From Rhabditoides inermis (lineage: Eukaryota > Nematoda > Chromadorea > Rhabditida > Rhabditidae): a stretch of 64,000 bases of DNA. Where the stretch lies: contig CAWZYM010000425.1 in NCBI GenBank assembly GCA_963966185.1, positions 611,830-675,829 of the forward strand. The letters are read 5' to 3'. Position numbers and translations under genes: made by a program. Under the pieces are notes generated by a model, which saw only the letters and a list, made by a program, of their open reading frames with translations, was not told the DNA's origin and searched no databases. Position 1 is the first letter of the stretch, and each line of letters begins with the position of its first letter. Positions 11,085 through 22,690 of the stretch are shown piece after piece.

Positions 11085-12730
11085 TCATTTCTTGTCGGTC
11101 TTCTTGTCTTTCATTTCGTGCTTCCATCTCTCAAGGAACTTGTTCAGCTGACACTCGCAGATGTCGGCCTTCCACACTCCGCCCACGCGAGTCACTCCAG
11201 CTATGCGGACAAGGCGGGGGCTGGATTGGAGAGGGAGGGATGGGGTGCAGCGGAGGAGGGAGAAGGAGTGGGGGGGAGAGAGAAATAGAGAGAGGGGGGG
11301 GAATGGAGGGGGCTGGATTGGAGAGGGAGGGATGGGGTGCAGCGGAGGAGGGAGAAGGAGTGGGGGGGAGAGAGAAATAGAGAGAGGGGGGGGAATGGAG
11401 GGGGCTGGATTGGAGAGGGAGGGATGGGGTGCAGCGGAGGAGGGAGAAGGAGTGGGGGGGAGAGAGAAATAGAGAGAGGGGGGGGAATGGAGGGGGCTGG
11501 ATTGGAGAGGGAGGGATGGGGTGCAGCGGAGGAGGGAGAAGGAGTGGGGGGGAGAGAGAAATAGAGAGAGGGGGGGAATGGAGGGGGCTGGATTGGAGAG
11601 GGAGGGATGGGGTGCAGCGGAGGAGGGAGAAGGAGTGGGGGGGAGAGAGAAATAGAGAGAGGGGGGGGAATGGAGGGGGCTGGATTGGAGAGGGAGGGAT
11701 GGGGTGCAGCGGAGGAGGGAGAAGGAGTGGGGGGGAGAGAGAAATAGAGAGAGGGGGGGAATGGAGGGGGCTGGATTGGAGAGGGAGGGATGGGGTGCAG
11801 CGGAGGAGGGAGAAGGAGTGGGGGGGAGAGAGAAATAGAGAGAGGGGGGGAATGGAGGGGGCTGGATTGGAGAGGGAGGGATGGGGTGCAGCGGAGGAGG
11901 GAGAAGGAGTGGGGGGGAGAGAGAAATAGAGAGAGGGGGGGAATGGAGGGGGCTGGATTGGAGAGGGAGGGATGGGGTGCAGCGGAGGAGGGAGAAGGAG
12001 TGGGGGGGAGAGAGAAATAGAGAGAGGGGGGGGAATGGAGGGGGCTGGATTGGAGAGGGAGGGATGGGGTGCAGCGGAGGAGGGAGAAGGAGTGGGGGGG
12101 AGAGAGAAATAGAGAGAGGGGGGGGAATGGAGGGGGCTGGATTGGAGAGGGAGGGATGGGGTGCAGCGGAGGAGGGAGAAGGAGTGGGGGGGAGAGAGAA
12201 ATAGAGAGAGGGGGGGGAATGGAGGGGGCTGGATTGGAGAGGGAGGGATGGGGTGCAGCGGAGGAGGGAGAAGGAGTGGGGGGGAGAGAGAAATAGAGAG
12301 AGGGGGGGGAATGGAGGGGGCTGGATTGGAGAGGGAGGGATGGGGTGCAGCGGAGGAGGGAGAAGGAGTGGGGGGGAGAGAGAAATAGAGAGAGGGGGGG
12401 GGAATGGAGGGGGCTGGATTGGAGAGGGAGGGATGGGGTGCAGCGGAGGAGGAAGAAGGATTGGGGGAGAGAGAAATAGAGAGAGAGGGAGGAATTCACC
12501 TCTCCATGTCGATCCAAATCGAGAAGCGCGTATCCGCCATCGGACGTCCGATCGCCACTTTCCGAGACGGAGTAGTGCAGCTGGCCGGACGGGTGCGGGC
12601 TGGTGAGGTGCGAGAGGCAGCCGGCGTGCGGGAAGCACAGCGAGCGGGCAGACGAGACCGAGACGAGCGGCACACACGCCAAGTCCAACAGCCACTCGCC
12701 TGCCCCCGTCAGCCACTGAAGTGAGAGTGA

Positions 12731-12761
<31 letters not shown>

Positions 12762-12871
12762 TGAGAGTGGTGAAAGAGAGAAAGAGAATCACTCACGCAA
12801 CTCGGCTTCTGCACGCCGTACGCAATGAAGAGACGTCGCTCCGATATGCGCAGCGCGTGAATGAGCGGGAC

Positions 12872-12941
<70 letters not shown>

Positions 12942-13350
12942 GAACTCACCGTGGCATCATCGAGTACGACGACGTCTTGGATCTGCTCTGTCATCTGATG
13001 AACCCTGTCGGCGCACGCGGACCCTCCCCTGGTCAGCTCCCCGAGTAGATCAGGAACACGTCTCAAATCACGGGCAATACTCATTTGGAACTTTTTTGTG
13101 TTTATATGAACGCCGAGTTACAAACAGGGCGTTTTGTGGAATCCCGTTGGTTGCAAAAATGCAAACCACTCTTTGGAATTACGCTTTGATTGATATGTTT
13201 TAAGATTGTCTCACCCTTGTTTGCGGGAAAGAAGCGCGCTCCTCGGACGTAGTTGTCAGTGAACGGGCCGAGGTCGGGCTGGGCAAAGACATTGAGGAGA
13301 GAGGACGGAGGGGAGTCGGGGAGGGACGCGCCAGCACACAACTGCACGCA
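11085..13350 (-). CDS. Unrecognised multi-exon gene interrupted by a minisatellite
   Basis: Protein-like minus-strand exons occur at about 13207-13350 (ends GARFFPANK before a GTGAGA donor), 12950-13084 (MSIARDLRRVPDLLGEL), about 12798-12870 (ISERRLFIAYGVQKPSC), 12501-12719 (WLTGAGEWLLDLACVPL to LLDLDRHGE) and 11085 to about 11215 (ADICECQLNKFLERWKHEM, a lysine-rich tail, then stop). The three exons between 13084 and 12501 share one frame; the last exon needs a one-base phase adjustment relative to its donor, so the join is not proven. I do not recognise the family. The last intron is almost entirely the 91/92-bp minisatellite. Very large apparent ORFs across that array are artefacts of the repeat. 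Confidence 0.45.
11220..12470. repeat. 91/92-bp G-rich minisatellite, about 13.5 copies
   Basis: The marker GCTGGATTGGAGAGG recurs at 11220, 11312, 11404, 11496, 11587, 11679, 11770, 11861, 11952, 12044, 12136, 12228, 12320 and 12412. Units are nearly identical, varying mainly in one G run (7 or 8 G). The plus strand is G/A-rich with several GGG-or-longer tracts per unit (quadruplex potential). The last copy at 12412-12470 is degenerate. Confidence 0.97.
12872..12931. repeat. (CT)n microsatellite
   Basis: About 60 bp of CT repeats in an intron of the unrecognised minus-strand gene; a matching GA tract lies at 12736-12762. Confidence 0.95.
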
Positions 13351-14602
13351 TGCACCGCAACCTCAACAGACCTCTCTCTCTTGAGTTGATTTGCGTGATA
13401 ACAAATGTGTGATGCTGATAAGAACAATGTCAGCTGACCGTGGTCAGCTGGTTGACCGGAAAGGCTCCGTGTTCCGAGGATTCCTCAAGTTCCAAAACCA
13501 GCAGAGGATATGTAACAAACAGGTAGCATTGTAACAAACAGGAAGCATTAAACAGGTCTAGTAGTTTTCCACGTAAACCGAACTTGGCGGGTGCGACGGA
13601 AAATGTGAAAAGAACTGGGAAAACAGACAACTCGTATAGGAGTAAAAAAATATCCAGGAAAATGAAATACGATCAATAGTAAATCGCTGTGAGTACTTTC
13701 ACTGAGTGAGTGTAGTCTTGTAGCAGGCTTACCCTGCGTTCACCATTCAGCCTGCTTCCTACCGAGATCGCGTGTCTCACACAAGCTTCTTTTTTTTTTT
13801 GCTGTTACCACACACACACGGTTTGTTTCTACTCTCTGCACTTTCTATTTTCTTGTTCGCCCTCCCCCTCCCTTTTTCATTGGCTTGCAATTGCGAGCGA
13901 GCGAAAGGTCAGCTCTCTTTTTTTGTTTCGCAACACTCCGGTCTCACAGTCTTCTGCCACTCGGCTCCTCCCCCAATCACTCACTCACTCACTCACTCTG
14001 TTCTTTCCTCACCTCGCTGTTTTGCGCAAGCTGTTTCCAACATTTCCGTTCTTAATGTTAGTGAATATGAGTTCGAGATTTATTTCTCTGTCTCTTGCTC
14101 TCTCTGTGCTCTCTCTCTTCTTACCGCGCTCACTCTGTTCTCTCTCATATCTATCTGTTCCGTTATCGCCTCGCCTCGCCTTATTGTGCATGTGTTTTCA
14201 AGACAATTTTTTAAAGTAGGCTCGCAAATGAGTTTCACTCTGTTCATGAAAGACATTAGGGTGGTTAGAGAAAGATCAGGGTCCTTTCAATGATGTTTTC
14301 AAATTGACAAAACTTTGCGTGACCGGTGGGAATTAAACCCGAGAACTCATTGTTGCAAGCGTTTACCACTACACTAGCTAGGTGTGGTGATAGCTTTGAG
14401 AATATGAACTGTGAACGTGAGAAGAAATGTTCACTGTCCAACAGTTTAGGATTAGGGTGCTGTAAAATTATTGGACGACATGTTTTTTGACGAGAAATGT
14501 TGAGCTGAGCGTTGAGCAAATGGAATATATGTACACTCTGCCACCACATTATTAGTTCTCGACGTGCAATTTCTTGTGTCTACATTTATTTCCACTTTAG
14601 TG
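13351..14602. other. Intergenic, no gene seen
   Basis: CT-rich low-complexity DNA (13760-14200) and a direct repeat of about 14 bp (TAACAAACAGG plus AGCATT) near 13510-13550. A tRNA-like sequence is listed separately. No convincing coding exon. Confidence 0.5.
14320..14392 (-). repeat. tRNA-like sequence (A and B box), probably SINE-derived
   Basis: On the minus strand an A-box-like TAGTGTAGTGGTAAACGC (around 14357-14377) is followed by a B-box-like GGGTTTAATTCCC (14328-14340). Acceptor and T stems do not pair well, so it is not a functional tRNA. Confidence 0.45.
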
Positions 14603-17600
14603 ATGCGCTTTCTTCTGATATCTTCCTGCCTCGCGCTGGCGGCTGCTTATTGTGTGGACGGACAGAATAACATAGTCCGATTGCTCGATACGACCGCAGG
14701 TGAGCAGCGAGAATTGCGAAGTCAATGGTTGATAGAATTATGAAATCAATGTAAATGATTTCAGGTTCGGGTTCAATTGTGTTCACCGATGTGGCAATCG
14801 CCACGTACGACAAGAACAAGCAGCCGAGCTGCGAGAAGGGACACGCCAAGTTCATGTTTCCCGGATACGTCAAGATCGTGTCGGGTGAGCGGACAAAATG
14901 GGAATTTCATGACAGTTCATCAGTCGCGGAGCACATTCAGCAAATCGTAACTGGTAATCGGGCATCCCGCTTCTCCACGCATGATTTTCTAAAGCACTGC
15001 GAACAACATGCGGCCTAGTGGGTAGCGAGTTTCTTCAAAGCACTTGATCCAAAAACACACATTTGATTCAGTCAGAGAAAAGGATTTCGTGACTGTTATA
15101 CTACTTAAGAAAGCTTTCGACACAATCAATCATAAACTACTTTTCAAAAAATTGCATTCGCTGGGCATTCGTGGAAACGTTCTCGGGTGGATTCGAGCCT
15201 TCCTTTCTGACCGTTGCCAACAAGTTATGGTTGGAGATAAGCTCTCGTCTCCTCGACTCGTCAACTGTGGCGTGCCGCAGGGATCGTGTCTTGGACCCAT
15301 ACTCTTCAATATCTTTATCAATAATATTGTTGATAGCCTGTCTGATTATGTCGAGTGTGCTCTATACGCAGACGATTTGAAAATATACTTCGCTTTTGAT
15401 CCGAGTGATAATTTGGCTAAACTTATGTTTCAAAAAGCAATCGACGCTATCGCAAAGTGGGCTTTAGAATGGGGTCTGCAGATCTCCACTGAGAAAACGC
15501 AGATACTGCACATAGGCCGCCGAAATCCCAAACATGAGTATACAGCACATGGCGCTACGCTCGCACCTGCTAACTCTGTAAGGGACCTTGGTGTGACTAT
15601 GTGTGGGTCCTTGATTTTTGATGACTATTTTGCGAACATTGTTAAAGGCACTCTTAATGCCATAAATGATTTTCTGAGAGTTTATCGTACAAGAGACTTG
15701 AAGGTTCTTGTCACCGCTTACACAACGTATTTTCGCTGCAAGCTAGAGTATTGTACTGAATTGTGGAACCCTCAGGATGTGGGATCAGTGAACTTGATCG
15801 AGTCAGTGCAGCGATACTATACGCGCCGAATATGTCGTCGCGCTGGCTTGTTCTCGCTCACATATCCCCAACGCCTCCAGCTTCTTGGCCTTCAAACTCT
15901 TGAACAACGCCGCTTTATAAATGACGTAGTGTACATTCACAAGGTTATTACTAAAACCACCTCTCTTAATTATTCTGGTCTTTTTACACTAGTCCCAACT
16001 CGGTCGCGCACATCTCACAAATATCGTCTTTTGCCATCATATGACTCGTTTCTGCGGAGCAGCGCGTTCTTTCAGAGGGTTTATGGAGTTTGGAACTCAC
16101 TTCCATCTGATATTGTTGAATCTGCGAAAACCAGTAGCGTGAAATCCCACTTAGTAGACAATCCCCATTTGCATCCATTGTCTAAAATTCGACATTTGTA
16201 GTTTGCTTATTGTCTACTCTTTGATCTTTGAATGTTTCCTTTTTTTCCTATTTCACTATCCTACCGTAAGCACTGTTATGTTTTCCTATGATGCACATGT
16301 TAAGTACTCAACACGGTAATAAACTATTTATTTATTTATATTTACGAAAACAACCAACGCCCGGATTTTTCTAGCGAGAGAAAGGAGAAAAAAGATGAAA
16401 ACAAAACATAGTGAATGAAGTTCACGAACAGTCATCAAAAGCGAACAACACGTGCCCGGTTGCCGTTTTCTAGCTTGCATTGTATTTTGCAGGCGACGTG
16501 GAGGTTGTGAAGCCTGTGGAGGACACGGGAGTGCTGAAACTCGCATTCACACTCGAGCAGGACAGCTGGACCATTGGAAAGGTGGTCTTATTCGCCATTT
16601 TTCACTGTTGAGTTAGAAAAGAACTCGGGATTTTTCCCGAAAATTGTACGTTATATATACACTATAAAGTGCCATTAACTGTTAAAAAATGAAAGTACGC
16701 TTCCCTCATTCACCTGAAAATAGAGATCGCCAAGCGCACGACACGCGCGATCGAATGATCTTGCGCGAAAGGACTCTTCCGTGCGATGAAGGGGGGGGGG
16801 GCATAATCCATAGAACAATCAGTGAATGGTTTCTTTATCGTCTCCAACTTGTCCTAGATGTGCGATGACGGAGATTCGCGTAGCTGGTTGGTCCCGAATG
16901 ATGTGTGCGGAATGTCCCTCTGCGAGCTGGCTGGTAGGTTTCACTTAGAAAAAATTAAATTATCCACATACGACTACAACATCGAAAAGGAACAGCGGAT
17001 TTCGAAAACCGGCTGTGTGATTTTTTTCATAACGTTGTCTATAAACGGACAAGGAGCTCCGCTCCGATGGACACCTTTCGCGCGCTAATCAACTGGTCCC
17101 TGTTAGCCCCTGTTTGGACTGCGCTCTCTTCTTTTAGCGTGCTCTCTACCTCTCCCTACCTCTCTCGATTGCGTAGAAGGGAGCGAGTAGGCCCGCGACA
17201 GTGTCTTACGGCGACCACTTCAGGCAAGCTGTGCTCGCAGTTCAATCACCCTGCCGCGTACTCTCTCGCTTCGCTGGTGAACTCGCCCACCGAGTGGATC
17301 GACGTGGGGGCGATTCCCCAGCCGCAGATAGAGGTTCGTATATAGTAATTTCAATCTTTCCTGTTGCTAAAAAGCTCACGTAGCTACCACTGCTCGAACC
17401 ACTACTAGTGCTACATTTTATTGTTTGTAAGTTCTGTATTTGATAGCAATATGTTTCACCGCCATTTGATATTGCATTGCTGGCAGCATATAAATAAATC
17501 GGTACTTGCGAGTTTTAACAAAATACATTCAGTGAAGACACTATAATTCTAAATCTTATATAATAATAATAATTTAATACAGTTCACACTGTTCCACACA

Positions 17601-17927
17601 CAAAAATATGATGAAAATGAAGAAGAAAATGCAACAAATAAGTGCGTATCAATCTGTAAGACCAGCAGTTTCAACTAATACCCACCCCTGCCTGGAGGTG
17701 GCGTGGGAGAGCGGGCGGAGGAACCCGAGTGAGTACATGAGGAGGCAATGCACTCTGGGGCAGGCACCAGTTTCCACCACGGTAACGTCTCGATAGCAAC
17801 ACTCTAGAATCAAGGGGAGGGGAAAATTGCATCTGATTATAAAAGTAATCATAAGGAAATGGGTGTGATCGTGTGTGCTAGTGTATATGGTAGGGGACTC
17901 GAGATGGGGCAAAGACGTGTATGAAGT

Positions 17928-18017
<90 letters not shown>

Positions 18018-18456
18018 ATTGACGTGAGTGAGCACAAAAAATGTTAACAAAACGGTCGGTAAAATCGAGCAATGTTGATATTCATTCGTAGACACGTTAT
18101 GTGTAAAAGGATATCGAATATTTCAGGGTGACTGGAAGATGTCTGCTACTATCAAGGCTCATGGCAGAGTGCTCGCCGGACTCAAGGTTTGTTTGGCATG
18201 TTGTCTCATAATTCAATTCAATTGAATGATAGACATTTGAAATCGTTTATCATTGCGTATTCAGAAAACATATGGGGACAAAATATGTGGCTCTAATAAG
18301 TGGTGCAACGTATTTGTGATTAAAATCAAATCAAAGAATGGTAAAACAGATACAAATGCGTATGGAACAATACAACAGACATATGTATATGAAATGAATG
18401 TGCTCTGTTGCATATACTGGGGAGCCCGTGCCCGTATCGATCAGGAAGCGCGGAAT

Positions 18457-18496
<40 letters not shown>

Positions 18497-19053
18497 GTTT
18501 ATCCATAAAACAGTCGAGCACTGAATGTGGATCGTGAGGATGGTCGGCCGATCGAGCAATCCAAGTCCACGCTCCGCAAGGCGAGACTGCAGCGCGCCTC
18601 TTAGAAACACAAAGTGCTAAAGTGCTGCGGTGCTACCACTAAATTACCACTGTCACCATTATTTCCAAAAACAGTAATCTCGGGGTGAAAGTGAGAACAA
18701 ATGACAGTTATGGAGCTAAAGTCCTCTCCAATTCTTAATGAGCACAATTTGTGCGCAAGCATATTGTATACGCGGTGGCAAACAATTTACGAGATTTGGA
18801 TCATTGGATGACTAGGACTTCGATCAAGGATTGCTTTCGTATATTCCAAATTGCGCTGCTTGCGCGCGACCGGTGCAAAAGTTGCCTTTGCGCACGAATG
18901 GTGCGGGGTTATTGAAACTGGAGAGTTGGCGGGAACTTTATAAAAAAATAACAAGAGTGAAACACAATTGAGTGTCATTAGACACCTTCTCAGGTCTGGA
19001 CCGGGGCAAAATGGCTGTCGATCGCCTCCGACGCGCATCACGGAGAACTGTAG
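14603..19053 (+). CDS. Secreted six-cysteine protein, ML/GM2-activator-like (copy 2)
   Basis: Seven exons: 14603-14699, 14765-14884, 16493-16581, 16858-16933, 17224-17333, 18127-18186, 18994-19053. The protein is about 203 residues and closely similar to copy 1 throughout (signal peptide, SCEKGHAKFMFPGYVKIV, VCGM-x-LC, EWIDVGA, GDWKMSATIKA). Exons 2 to 6 have exactly the same lengths as in copy 1 (120, 89, 76, 110, 60), so the pair arose by duplication of a whole gene with its introns. All six cysteines are kept; the C-terminal exon is shorter and diverged (ends HHGEL). Intron 2 has been enlarged by a LINE insertion, intron 5 carries a long (AT)n tract and intron 6 an (AAT)n tract. Function as for copy 1: presumed secreted lipid binder. 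Confidence 0.8.
14940..16340 (+). mobile_element. 5'-truncated, inactive non-LTR retrotransposon (CR1/Jockey-like LINE)
   Basis: An open frame at 15044-16201 encodes the core and C-terminal part of a non-LTR reverse transcriptase: KKAFDTINH (motif A region), GVPQGSCLGPILFNIF (motif B), YADDLKIY (catalytic YADD), then the CR1/Jockey-type C-terminal region ending with VWNSLPSDIVESAK. Upstream sequence from about 14940 looks like a further degraded RT segment with stops. In motif A the usual catalytic aspartate (LDxKKAFD) appears replaced by leucine (ILLKKAFD), and there is no endonuclease, so the copy is dead. It ends in a TATTTA-rich tail (about 16324-16340). It sits in intron 2 of the second lipid-binding-like gene in sense orientation; splicing of the host gene should be unaffected. 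Confidence 0.85.
17931..18014. repeat. (AT)n microsatellite
   Basis: About 84 bp of uninterrupted TA dinucleotides in intron 5 of the second lipid-binding-like gene. Confidence 0.97.
18459..18496. repeat. (AAT)n microsatellite
   Basis: About 12 AAT/ATA triplets in intron 6 of the second lipid-binding-like gene. Confidence 0.95.
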
Positions 19054-19744
19054 ATGATCGGGTGAGAGAGTGAGAGAGGGCGTACTTCTTCACCTTCTAT
19101 TTATATTTTCGTTTTTTCTTGCTCTTCCCTCACGTATTATCAACATTGTTTCTTTGTTGAGTCGTTCTATTGTTGCACACTTGATTTGTTAGGTGCATAC
19201 ACTGTTATAAATGTTTTGTTTTATTCTTTTTCACTGTCAATCTTTTTCACTGTCGTCTGCCGTCTTTCTTAAAGTAACAATTTCACGAAGTTTAGTCGCT
19301 TTCTCAGTTATTTTTAACCTATGAACTAAAAAATTGAACCCGAAATCACACTTGAAACGCGTGTGTAAGAATTCGAATCAGCCAAATCCGAATTAAAATT
19401 TGTAAGTTCTTTCAAATTCAAACGCGGCCTTCGAACGGAGTGTAGCGTAATATAATCCAGTATCTTTAAAGTGACAATTTTATTGATCCGCAATCGGAAA
19501 ATTTTTGAGTTTTTAATTGGCGCGCTTGACAAGTTCTGATTATAACTTATGAACTCGAGACAATCAAGACGTTTTAGACACTCAACTGTGATGTAACCTC
19601 ACTTTTCATCCACAAAGCATTCAAAATCAACAATTTTTTGGGGCAAAAATGGTTTCAAAATCATGAAAAAAATCTAGTTTTCAGGTTTATCAGATGTTAT
19701 TTGATGTTTCCATTATCTAGACATCAGTATTATTAATATCATTT

Positions 19745-20237
19745 TTAAAGGAACAGTGGCGACTTGTTTTTGACTTTGAGTATTATTAAAAGATCCCATC
19801 TTCCTCCGAACTACCTGGAGGAAGATGGGATCCGCGCTTCCTTGAGCGAATCGGATCGCTCAAGTAATCAAGTAAGTAAGTAGTAAAGTAATTATTAAAA
19901 ATCATATTAACCTAACACAATTGTATTTTTTGCGAAAGAACAACGATTCTGCGTCACTTTCGAATCTGGCAAGAATGCAGCTGAAAATTTGAGTTCAAAA
20001 TTGGTCCCATCACGATTAGCCTACCGCTCAAAGCTTCAATATAGCAAATATTGGGTTCGGAGACATATGCGCAAATGATCGAAGGCCTTTCACTCGCTTC
20101 ATGGCCCAGTGCATGTGCGCTGCGTTGTGGCACCGAGCTCGCTGGTTCGATTCCCGTTCGCGCCAAATGTTTTGCGCGTGTGAAAATGAGGAGTTGTGGC
20201 AGATTGTGGCAGAAATAAGTCGCCACTGTTCCTTTAA
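19745..20237. mobile_element. 485-bp MITE with TTAA target duplication
   Basis: Perfect 17-bp terminal inverted repeats AGGAACAGTGGCGACTT at 19749-19765 and (complement) 20217-20233, each flanked outside by TTAA (19745-19748, 20234-20237), as for TTAA-targeting elements such as piggyBac derivatives. Inside are a perfect 16-bp-stem hairpin (19792-19807/19817-19832, 9-base loop), a second hairpin with a 9-bp stem (19841-19849/19856-19864) and a tRNA-like segment. No transposase. Confidence 0.85.
20095..20165 (+). repeat. tRNA-like sequence inside the TTAA element
   Basis: A-box-like TGGCCCAGTGCATGTGCG (from 20102) and a consensus B box GGTTCGATTCC (20144-20154). Acceptor ends do not pair, so this is a tRNA-derived pol III promoter relic rather than a tRNA. 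Confidence 0.5.
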
Positions 20238-20557
20238 GTGAAATTGTCACTTTAACACACAGTCACTCGCGCACTCTCTGTCTCGAACATTAAATGGCTC
20301 CTGAAACAAAATTGCACAAAAGCGATTTGTCATGATACCACCTCTGCTAGAAACAATCTACATTCCTTGTTGTTTGTTATTTAGAGATTCCCTTGTACTT
20401 ACCAGTTATCCTATCAATGCTAGACTGGTCGTACTAGAGTACTTTCTAACTGTACGCATAGTATTGTGCAGTAATTGTGAAAGAAATGCAATGCAATAGC
20501 TTAACCGTCACAGTATTGAGTTCGCCTCAAGAGGTCACACGTGCTATTACCCTCCCC

Positions 20558-20605
<48 letters not shown>

Positions 20606-20749
20606 CTCTCTCACCTATCGCTGCAAAAACCGGATCTCTCCTCCAGAATTATACTCACCGATCACAAATGGTACATCTCTTTATCGGCGAAAGAATCCTC
20701 ACATATGATACAATCACAATTGGCGGTGTGGCTGGTTCCCAGATGGTAC

Positions 20750-22322
20750 TCAGTATCCGGGTGCGGTCCTCGGCGGGGGGCAGTGGTCGCAGCCGCCGCT
20801 CGGTCCGGGCGCTCCGGGCTCTCCCGGCTGACCAGGCACTCCAGGCTGTCCGGGTACACCGTCCTGTCCCGGGTCTCCGGGCGGGCCGGGCGGGCCTGGC
20901 TGGCTGTTGCCCGGCGAGCCAGGGTTGCCGGGGGGTCCCGGCGGTCCCGAGGGTCCGGGGGGTCCAGGAGGTCCGGGGATGCCGGGCACTTCCACAACCT
21001 GTCCGGGAGCTCCCGGCGCACCGGGTGCTCCCGGCTCTCCGTCCTGTCCGGGGGGTCCGGGGGGTCCAGGCGGTCCCGGGGGTCCGGGCTGACCGGGTGG
21101 CGGGGAGATACCGGGTGCGCCGGGCGACCCGGCCGGTCCGGGAGGTCCCGGGTTGCCGGGCGGACCAGCGGGCGCGGGCGGGCAGTCGAAGCAGAAGTCG
21201 TCGGCAGTGGGCGCAGCGTCGGCGGCCGCGTCAGCTCCGGGCTGTCCATCGTTTCCGGGCGCCCCGTCCTGTCCGGGGTTGCCGTCTCCTCCCGGGGGTC
21301 CGGGCGGGCCGGCGGGTCCGACGCCGCAGCTGCAGCATCCGCCTCCGGACGGGGCGGCCTCGATGGCAGCCGAGGGGTTCTCGTAGCCCTGGTTGTAGGT
21401 GCCGGCGCCTCTGGCGACTGCCCGGTGCGTGCTGCCGTAGCTCCGCCGACGGATCTCCCTCTTCAGACGACCGTTCACGCCCTTGATCCGCTCGAACTGA
21501 AAAGAGATATAAAATCATTTATATCAGTATTGCAGCTTTGGAATGATGTGCTATCAATCAATACACTCTCTGCGCATATGTAATATTAGCTAATGGTTCT
21601 TGTTTCGCGCTACTCCAGTAATGTGGCTAATCAGCCCTCGAGTCACCGGGAACCGGTCCGTCACTCTGACTGAGTATCACAATTTGCTGGTGTAGTAGTA
21701 TTGTCTGGCTGAGTATTATTTACGTTGATCGCAATTAGCTGGCGACAGGAAGTGTACAGCAAAAAATACGGAAGACTAGAACACGATCAATGTGATCTCT
21801 TGTAAAGAAATCAAAGTAACTCCTTGAGTGATCATAGTTTTGGCTGCCTAGACTGAGTATCACACACTCACCCTTCCGTACTCGTCCCAAAGTCCATCGG
21901 TGCGGTGCCGGCAAAAGTCGACCTGAAGGGAACCAGTCAGCACCAGTCAAGCACCAGACACGCGGGAACCAACCTCGTTCTGGAGCGCGGACTGCACGTG
22001 CTGCATGTAGTTGTACAGCATCGGCACAGCTACGATGGCGGTCAGAGTCGCCACGGTACTGTAAGTATACTGTGGGATACTGTAGGTACTGTAGGTCATG
22101 TAGTGTGCTCGCAATCACTCCATACACCGCGCAACAACAAGACGATTAGTCAAAATGTCAGGAACCATGCGAGAGTCACGGAGGGAGCATATTGATTGAT
22201 CTACCCGAGTGATCTACCCGATATTGATTGATCTACCTGATAGCGATTCCGAAAAAGGCGAGCTTTTTGAGACTGTCCGCCTCCGCAGCCTGAAGCTTCG
22301 GGTCGTCTTCCCGTTGAGACAT
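20750..22322 (-). CDS. Nematode cuticle collagen
   Basis: Four exons on the minus strand: 22237-22322, 21974-22058, 21872-21922, 20750-21496; phases agree, 322 residues. Order: short cytosolic N-terminus; a hydrophobic signal-anchor ([20 protein letters not shown]); the nematode non-collagenous region with a WDEYGR motif; homology box A and a basic cleavage site (REIRRR) for a furin/BLI-4-type protease; then Gly-X-Y blocks separated by cysteine-containing interruptions ([15 protein letters not shown]) and a final GCDHCPPP before the stop. This is the layout of ROL-6/DPY-type cuticle collagens, which are secreted by the hypodermis, trimerise and are cross-linked into cuticle. Hydroxyproline-forming GPP triplets are abundant. 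GC content is far above that of the flanks, as expected for Gly/Pro codons. Confidence 0.95.
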
Positions 22323-22690
22323 CCTAGGTGAACGGTACTTTGAAAACGGTGTACGGTACGGTGAAAACGGTGATCGATAGATCAAAGAGGTGGGAAGATG
22401 TTGCAGGGGTGCGGATGAGTGGCTGTGTGGGTTGAATGGATGAGTGACGATGAGGGATATTGAAAGAGGCAATGACCAGGCGTCATGTGAGAGAGGGAGG
22501 GGAGGACTGGAACCGGTGGCTAGGCGCCGACTCGCTGACAGATGCTAATACAACTGGTAGGTCGAGAGCGCGGGGGTCCGACCGCGGGGGTCCGAGCGGG
22601 GGTCCGAAAGGGACCAAGAAAGTGAGACTCACCTAGAAGGCGTCGGTGAATGAAAACACATCGGCAGCGGCGACGTTTCCGCTATTTATA
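22323..22690 (-). promoter_or_regulatory. TATA box and 5' UTR intron of the collagen gene
   Basis: On the minus strand TATAAATA (22683-22690) lies upstream of a probable short 5' UTR exon ending at a GTGAGT donor near 22631. The matching acceptor CACCTAG ends one base before the ATG at 22322. The acceptor could also receive a spliced leader. Confidence 0.5.

Noticed and set aside
11085..13084. Open frames of 543 and 627 codons rich in Pro/Leu/Ser on the minus strand
   Set aside because: They read through the 91/92-bp minisatellite; unit length and lack of stops create them. Only the non-repetitive ends look like exons.
17931..18014. CRISPR or phage-type repeat
   Set aside because: It is a plain (AT)n microsatellite; introns and collagen show the genome is eukaryotic.
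20477..21583. Plus-strand 368-codon frame over the collagen
   Set aside because: It is the complement of the Gly-X-Y coding sequence and shows only Ser/Gly/Arg periodicity.
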